A stretch of DNA of 64,000 nt. Source: Romboutsia ilealis (GTDB taxonomy: Bacteria > Bacillota > Clostridia > Peptostreptococcales > Peptostreptococcaceae). Both the position numbers and the translations under genes were made by a program. Shown here piece by piece: positions 59,694 through 64,000 of the stretch. Under the pieces are notes generated by a model that saw only the letters and a program-made list of their open reading frames with translations, made no database searches and had not been told where the DNA came from. Location of the stretch: contig NZ_LN555523.1 in the NCBI RefSeq assembly GCF_900015215.1, positions 131,336-195,335 of the forward strand, given 5' to 3'. Each line of letters starts with the position of its first letter. Within the stretch, counting starts at the first letter, position 1.

Positions 59694-59897
59694 CTACTTG
59701 CCAGCCATTTGTTGTTCAGCTAATTCAACTAATTTCTTAGTCATATAACCACCAACATATCCATTTTGTCTAGCTGTTAAGTTTCCTTTGTCAACAGTAT
59801 CGTAGTTTGCTAATCCTATTTCGTTAGCTATTTCTAACTTCATTTGATTTAAAGCTGCTTTAGCTGCTGGAACTACAGTTTTGTTATTGTTTGACAT
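59694..59897 (-). CDS. Alpha/beta-type small acid-soluble spore protein
   Basis: 67 residues that coat spore DNA and protect it from UV and heat. The two family signatures are present: the GPR cleavage region KLEIANEIGLANYDTVDKGNLTARQNG (cut within the EIG segment in germination) and GGYMTKKLVELAEQQM. The N-terminus is the usual short linker. It is preceded by AAGGAGG and a possible SigG-type promoter. Expression is expected only in the forespore. Confidence 0.95.
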   Translation of the reverse strand: MSNNNKTVVPAAKAALNQMKLEIANEIGLANYDTVDKGNLTARQNGYVGGYMTKKLVELAEQQMAGK

Positions 59898-59946
59898 AGT
59901 AAATTTCCTCCTTGGATGATAGTTAACAACATCTTGTGTTGTTATT

Positions 59947-59978
59947 TATAATGTTCCCTGAAGTTTAAGAAAATATAC
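59947..59978 (-). promoter_or_regulatory. Possible SigG-type promoter of the SASP gene
   Basis: On the minus strand GTATA (59974-59978) and CATTATA (59947-59953) match the forespore sigma pattern in sequence, but the 20-base spacer is longer than usual. Between it and the gene, AACAACA/TGTTGTT (59924-59942) forms a hairpin in the leader. Confidence 0.45.
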
Positions 59979-59993
59979 AAAAGTTTAAAAAAT

Positions 59994-60158
59994 TTATTTA
60001 TATTTTTTATCAATTTTTATTTTTTTATCTTTACGTATACCTTCTTGTATTCCGTGGGCCTCTCTTAAATAATGTCTGTTTTCAAATTTTATTGTTTGTC
60101 TTCCAGTTTCAACTTGATGACCTTTAAGGTTACCAAACTCACTTCTAATATTTGACAT
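59994..60158 (-). CDS. Small basic protein, 54 aa
   Basis: A short gene starting MSNIRSEFGNLKGHQVETG and ending KIKIDKKYK, with a strong AAAGGTGGTG site upstream. It is highly charged and basic (about 14 Lys/Arg), with no cysteine or membrane segment. I do not recognise the family. It sits just upstream of the SASP gene on the same strand and divergent from a sporulation-type deacetylase, so a spore-related role is plausible but not shown. It runs into the SASP leader region. Confidence 0.65.
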   Translation of the reverse strand: MSNIRSEFGNLKGHQVETGRQTIKFENRHYLREAHGIQEGIRKDKKIKIDKKYK

Positions 60159-60281
60159 AAAATACACCACCTTTATTTAAGATTACTTTTAAGTTGCCCA
60201 AATAATTAATTTATTTTTATAGTAATTTTTTGAAATTAAAAAAATAAAGTTTATTAAATAGATTTTTAAAGGAGGTGTGAT

Positions 60282-61046
60282 ATGAAATTAAAATCGGGTA
60301 GAACTAAATCTTTATTTTCAACTGTATCTTTTTTAATATTAACCATGGTATTGTTATTCGGTATGGTTTATGGAATAAGATACGTCTGTTATAAGCAGGG
60401 TGATACAAATATGCCTATATACAAGGTAGATACAGATGATAAAAAAATAAGTTTAAGTTTCGATGTTGCTTGGGGTTCCAATAATATCGATGATATTTTA
60501 GAAATATTAGATAAACATAATGCAAAAGCAACTTTCTTTTTAGTAGGAAGCTGGGTAGATGACAACAAAGAATTAGTAAAGAAGATACATAGTAAAGGTC
60601 ATGAATTAGGAAATCATTCAAATACTCATTCAAATACAACAGCTTTATCAGATGAAGATATAGTAGAAGAGATTCAGATAACATCAGATAAGATATCAAA
60701 TTTAGTTGGAGAAGAAGTAAGTTTATACAGACCACCATTTGGTGAGGTAGATGATAAAACTATAGACATATGCAAGTCATTAGGATATCAAGTTATAAAG
60801 TGGGATATAGATTCATTAGATTGGAAAGAGATAGGTTCGCGCCATATAGTAGATAGAGTTGTTAGAAACTCACAGCCAGGATCTATAGTATTATTTCATG
60901 CAAATGTAAATGGTGTGAAATATTATTTAGATGATATATTAACTAAATTAGAAGAAGATAATTATGAAATGGTAACAGTATCAGAGTTAATATACCCAGA
61001 TAATTATACTGTAGATAGTAATGGTGTTCAAAAAATAAAAAAGTAA
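60282..61046 (+). CDS. Sporulation-type polysaccharide deacetylase (PdaB-like)
   Basis: 254 residues. One N-terminal membrane helix (about 13-31) and a NodB domain: SLSFDVAWG near 57 (the family's altered DD motif, with FDVAWG as in PdaB), ELGNHSNTHSN near 106, YRPPFGEVDD near 148, and IVLFHANVN near 207. PdaB-like enzymes are made in sporulation and are needed for stable spores; activity on cortex or cell wall is inferred. Start ATG behind AAAGGAGGTG. Confidence 0.88.
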   Translation: MKLKSGRTKSLFSTVSFLILTMVLLFGMVYGIRYVCYKQGDTNMPIYKVDTDDKKISLSFDVAWGSNNIDDILEILDKHNAKATFFLVGSWVDDNKELVKKIHSKGHELGNHSNTHSNTTALSDEDIVEEIQITSDKISNLVGEEVSLYRPPFGEVDDKTIDICKSLGYQVIKWDIDSLDWKEIGSRHIVDRVVRNSQPGSIVLFHANVNGVKYYLDDILTKLEEDNYEMVTVSELIYPDNYTVDSNGVQKIKK

Positions 61047-61142
61047 GTTGTAATAAAAAGTGTTGTACATAAATATATTTATTATATAGATTTTAAAAAT
61101 TATGATAAAAGAATATCAATTAACAATTTTGGGGGGATAAAA

Positions 61143-61778
61143 ATGATAACTGTAAAAGAAGATACGAACATAGTTAATTTAAAAGGGAGGATAGAAAATA
61201 ACTTACAATTTAGTCATGAAATATTTGGAGAAAAATTTTATACTACTAAAATAAAAATAAATAGACTTAGTGATTCATATGATGTTTTACCTATAACTAT
61301 ATCGGAAAGATTATTAGAAGAAATAGATTTAAATGAAAATAAATTAGTTAAAGTTACAGGACAATTAAGATCTTATAACAAAAATATAGATAATAAGAAT
61401 AGATTAGTATTAACTGTATTCGCAAGAGATATAAAGATAGAAGACGAAGATAATAAAGATCCAAATAGTATATTCTTAGATGGATATGTATGTAAAGAAC
61501 CAATATACAGAAAAACTCCGCTAGGAAGAGAAATAACTGATTTATTAGTAGCTATAAATAGACCATATAATAAATCTGATTACATACCATCGATAGTATG
61601 GGGAAGAAATGCAAAATTTGCTAAGAGTTTAAAAGTTGGCGATAGAATACAAATGTGGGGAAGAGTTCAAAGTAGAGAGTATGAAAAGAAACGTGAAGAT
61701 GGTGAAGCAATCAAAAAGGTTGCTTATGAAGTTTCTATTTCAAAAATAAAGAAAATGTCAGAAAATAATAATGATTAA
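61143..61778 (+). CDS. Tandem OB-fold single-stranded DNA-binding-type protein
   Basis: 211 residues. Two OB-fold units are visible: residues ~5-100 (NIVNLKGRIENNLQF...VKVTGQLRSYN) and ~112-205 (NSIFLDGYVCKEPIYRKTPLGREITDLLVAINR...SIVWGRNAKFAKSLKVGDRIQMWGRVQSREYEKK). The second has the SSB/PriB pattern most clearly. It is not the canonical SSB (no acidic DDDIPF tail). A role in DNA binding during replication or repair is likely but unproven. Start behind GGGGGG. Confidence 0.78.
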   Translation: MITVKEDTNIVNLKGRIENNLQFSHEIFGEKFYTTKIKINRLSDSYDVLPITISERLLEEIDLNENKLVKVTGQLRSYNKNIDNKNRLVLTVFARDIKIEDEDNKDPNSIFLDGYVCKEPIYRKTPLGREITDLLVAINRPYNKSDYIPSIVWGRNAKFAKSLKVGDRIQMWGRVQSREYEKKREDGEAIKKVAYEVSISKIKKMSENNND

Positions 61779-61871
61779 AACTTTTTTACCTTGGAATTTA
61801 CCTATTGAATAGTTACCTCTAATTTATTATAATCTATTCTATGAAATGATAAAACAAAGAGGGGGAGCACT

Positions 61872-62444
61872 GTGAAAAGCATACTATATCACGATTATGA
61901 GCCCAATTCGGATTTAACAGATACTTCTGATGATATAACCTGTTTTTTAGATAAGATAAAGTATACTATAGGCAACCATATATTACTTGTTGGAGATATA
62001 GGAAACTTAGGTAACAGACTAAGAACGCTCGGAGTTTCTGTTACAATATTAGAAGATACTTGTTATGAGGATATATGTTATTCCTTAATACGAAATGTAA
62101 ATTGTAATGTTGTAAAGGGTAACTTAGAATTTTTACCATTTGAAGATAAATATTTTGACAAAGTAATTATATTAGATCATTTTAATCATACTACTAACTG
62201 TGAAAGAGTAATAAGCGAGATAAATAGAGTGTTAAAAGTAGATGGAGAAGTTGTATTAGAGGATTTAAATCTAAAGAACATAAAGGTTAAATTAAAGAAT
62301 TTGAAGCATAGGCTTTGTGGTGAAAACATAAATTATCACTACCCTAATGAAATCATAGATTTATTTTCAAAGGTTAATATTAAAGGTATCATGAAGGAAA
62401 TAGAGAACGAAAGATATATTTATATAGGTAAGAGAAATAGATAG
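61872..62444 (+). CDS. Class I SAM-dependent methyltransferase-like protein
   Basis: 190 residues. A Rossmann-like glycine region is HILLVGDIGNLGNRLRTLGVSVTILED near 37-63. It is followed by NVVKGNLEFLPFEDKYFDKVIILDHFNHTTN (motif II and post-motif) and EINRVLKVDGEVVLEDL, the methyltransferase motif III layout. The canonical GxGxG is eroded (GDIGNLG), so activity is uncertain. The target is unknown. GTG start behind GAGGGGGAG. Monocistronic with terminator. Confidence 0.72.
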   Translation: MKSILYHDYEPNSDLTDTSDDITCFLDKIKYTIGNHILLVGDIGNLGNRLRTLGVSVTILEDTCYEDICYSLIRNVNCNVVKGNLEFLPFEDKYFDKVIILDHFNHTTNCERVISEINRVLKVDGEVVLEDLNLKNIKVKLKNLKHRLCGENINYHYPNEIIDLFSKVNIKGIMKEIENERYIYIGKRNR

Positions 62445-62455
62445 TAATAAAGTAT

Positions 62456-62488
62456 ATAAAGACTAGGTTTTACCTGGTCTTTTATATT
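62456..62488 (+). terminator. Terminator after the methyltransferase-like gene
   Basis: AAAGACTAGG/CCTGGTCTTT stem (62458-62482) with a T-rich tail. Confidence 0.88.
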
Positions 62489-62519
62489 TAAAAATAATAA
62501 AATAGGAGAAAATATAGTT

Positions 62520-62660
62520 ATGATAATAAATTATAATTTAGTAATAATAGTTATGCTTTTTATAGTACTTATGTCTATTCAATTTACATTAAATAAGATA
62601 TATGTTTTATTAAAAGAAATTAAAGAAATACTTAATCTAAAAAAAATTAAGGACAAATAA
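62520..62660 (+). CDS. Small single-pass membrane protein, 46 aa
   Basis: A 46-residue frame: [22 protein letters not shown] forms one membrane helix, followed by a charged cytoplasmic helix ([17 protein letters not shown]). AGGAG lies upstream at suitable spacing. It ends two bases before the ATG of the sigma-54 activator gene, so the two are probably co-transcribed. No family recognised; a membrane tether or sensor accessory is only a guess. Confidence 0.55.
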   Translation: MIINYNLVIIVMLFIVLMSIQFTLNKIYVLLKEIKEILNLKKIKDK

Positions 62661-62662
62661 TT

Positions 62663-64000
62663 ATGATAAATCTAAAATATATAAAAGATGAAATACAAAA
62701 CATAGCAGAAGCGATAGAAGCGGTTTTAGAAATAGATGTAACTATAGTTGATGAGGATTTAGTCAGGGTTGCTGGAACTGGTATATATGTACAAAAAATT
62801 GGGAAAAAGGTTAATGAATATTCAGTTTTCAAGAAATCATTAATTGAAAAATCAGCTATATTGATAACTGATCCGAGTTGCGATGAAATATGTAAAGAAT
62901 GTTACTCAAGATTAGATTGTAAAGAGTTCGCAGAAATGTGTTGCCCAATAGTATGTGAAGGAAAATCATATGGAGTAATAGGTCTTATTGCTTTTGATAA
63001 CAATCAAGCAGATAGAATAAATAAAAATCATGAAAACCTTATCAACTTTTTGGGGAAAATGGCAGATTTAATTTCTAATAAATTAAAAGCACAGATTAAA
63101 GCTTATGAATTAGAGTTAGAAAAGAAAAAGTTAGAAACATTATTAGATAGTATGGATAAGGCAATAGTATCTATTGATGTAAAAGGAAATATAGATAGGT
63201 ATAATTCAAAATTTAAAGAAATATTTAAATTAAGTAATCCTATATGTAGTGAAAATATTTTTGATATATTAGATTTTATGAGTGCAACACCAATCAATAA
63301 ATTCGAAAAAGAAAAATCTTATAGCTTTTATTATAAAAAAGAAAGATATACTTTAAGAGGGATATATAATATAAACAAGATAGTATTAAATAATGAACTT
63401 AAAGGATATGTTATAGATTTTATAGATAAAAAAGATGCTATAAAAAATTATAATAAAATAAATAAAGAATATAAGATAATGCTTGATAATATAATTGGAG
63501 AAAGTCAAATTATAAAAAATACAAAAAGTGAAGCATTGATGGCATCAAAGTCAACTTCTACAGTATTGATAATAGGAGAAAGTGGGACAGGCAAGGAGTT
63601 ATTTGCAAGAGCTATACATAATCATAGTCAAAGAAGTGAAAATCCTTTTATAGCTGTAAATTGTGCAGCTATACCAGATAATTTACTAGAAAGTGAGCTA
63701 TTTGGATATGAAGAAGGTGCATTTACTGGTGCTAAAAAGGGTGGAAATTTAGGAAAATTTGAACTAGCAGATAAAGGAACTATTTTCTTAGATGAAATAG
63801 GAGATATGAGTCTTCATTTGCAAGCAAAGTTACTTAGAGTTTTACAGGAAAAGGAACTTAATAAAATAGGATCTAATTCAAATAAATTAATAGATGTAAG
63901 GGTGATAGCTGCTACAAATAAAAATCTTGAAAGTATGGTAAGTAATGGATTATTTAGAGAAGATTTATTTTATAGGTTAAACGTTATACCTATAAATTTA
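62663..64000 (+). CDS. Sigma-54-dependent transcriptional activator (partial, runs off the window)
   Basis: At least 446 residues, cut by the window end. An N-terminal GAF-like sensor contains a cysteine cluster (Cys73 to Cys98, pattern C-x3-C-x2-C-x5-C-x6-CC-x3-C). A PAS-like segment ([22 protein letters not shown]) follows, then the AAA+ domain: Walker A GESGTGKE, the sigma-54 contact loop GAFTGA, Walker [12 protein letters not shown], and [10 protein letters not shown]. The C-terminal DNA-binding helix-turn-helix lies beyond 64000. Target genes are also probably outside the window. Confidence 0.92.
   Translation, partial: MINLKYIKDEIQNIAEAIEAVLEIDVTIVDEDLVRVAGTGIYVQKIGKKVNEYSVFKKSLIEKSAILITDPSCDEICKECYSRLDCKEFAEMCCPIVCEGKSYGVIGLIAFDNNQADRINKNHENLINFLGKMADLISNKLKAQIKAYELELEKKKLETLLDSMDKAIVSIDVKGNIDRYNSKFKEIFKLSNPICSENIFDILDFMSATPINKFEKEKSYSFYYKKERYTLRGIYNINKIVLNNELKGYVIDFIDKKDAIKNYNKINKEYKIMLDNIIGESQIIKNTKSEALMASKSTSTVLIIGESGTGKELFARAIHNHSQRSENPFIAVNCAAIPDNLLESELFGYEEGAFTGAKKGGNLGKFELADKGTIFLDEIGDMSLHLQAKLLRVLQEKELNKIGSNSNKLIDVRVIAATNKNLESMVSNGLFREDLFYRLNVIPINL

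Overview
The window is strongly AT-rich chromosomal DNA from a spore-forming, low-GC Gram-positive anaerobe of the Clostridia. Gene content and protein style fit the Peptostreptococcaceae (Clostridioides / Paraclostridium / Romboutsia / Terrisporobacter-like), but I cannot name the species. Supporting signs are an alpha/beta-type SASP, a Spo0E-like phosphatase, a PdaB-like deacetylase, DUF4364, a TSCPD protein, A/U-rich Rho-independent terminators after most transcription units, and frequent TTG/GTG starts behind strong AGGAGG sites. No rRNA, tRNA, prophage, transposase or CRISPR array was seen.

Layout. 0-1.4 kb: an APC amino-acid permease on the minus strand. 1.7-12.4 kb: a housekeeping and proteostasis block, ligA, a fused RNase PH/RdgB gene, a YfcE-type phosphodiesterase, trigger factor, clpP, clpX, lon and the ribosome-assembly GTPase ysxC. 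12.4-19.9 kb: an accessory-looking segment bounded by two inverted copies of a ~126-bp repeat (element A). It holds a second APC permease, a dead GNAT acetyltransferase interrupted by another repeat (element B), a tandem P-loop ATPase, and a minimal type IV pilus/type II secretion-like operon (DUF881 protein, PilB/GspE ATPase, PilC/GspF, one prepilin). 20.2-28.5 kb: a SEC-C protein, an orphan, a COG2509 flavoprotein, a Na/Pi transporter with Pho-box-like repeats, pgi and an HtrA protease. 28.6-33.9 kb: feoAB with a clear promoter and Fur-like operator, a Spo0E-like small gene, an MgtC-like protein and oligoendopeptidase F.

34.1-41.4 kb is a sucrose/fructo-oligosaccharide utilisation locus: a LacI regulator, twin operators, two LplB/YtcP-type permeases, a lipoprotein binding protein, a cytosolic GH32 hydrolase and a PfkB fructokinase. 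No transporter ATPase is encoded, so one is presumably shared from elsewhere. 41.5-45.8 kb is the pst-phoU high-affinity phosphate system with Pho-box-like arrays before pstS and pstC. 46-53.3 kb: glutamate dehydrogenase, an aromatic-acid-exporter-like membrane protein, a decayed unidentified gene, a polysaccharide deacetylase, and valS under a T-box riboswitch. 53.5-59.4 kb: small membrane and unknown proteins, folC, a TSCPD protein, a YVTN-type propeller and DUF4364. 59.7-62.4 kb: a sporulation-flavoured group (SASP, a 54-aa basic protein, PdaB-like deacetylase), a tandem OB-fold protein and a methyltransferase-like protein. The window ends inside a sigma-54-dependent activator with a cysteine-rich sensor.

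The features most worth a second look are the two intergenic repeat families (one placed right behind terminators and found inside a dead gene), the minimal pilus operon in which a DUF881 protein may replace the missing PilN/PilO parts, the SEC-C protein whose tail resembles a TFIIB/cyclin repeat, and the likely AUU start of the MgtC-like gene.
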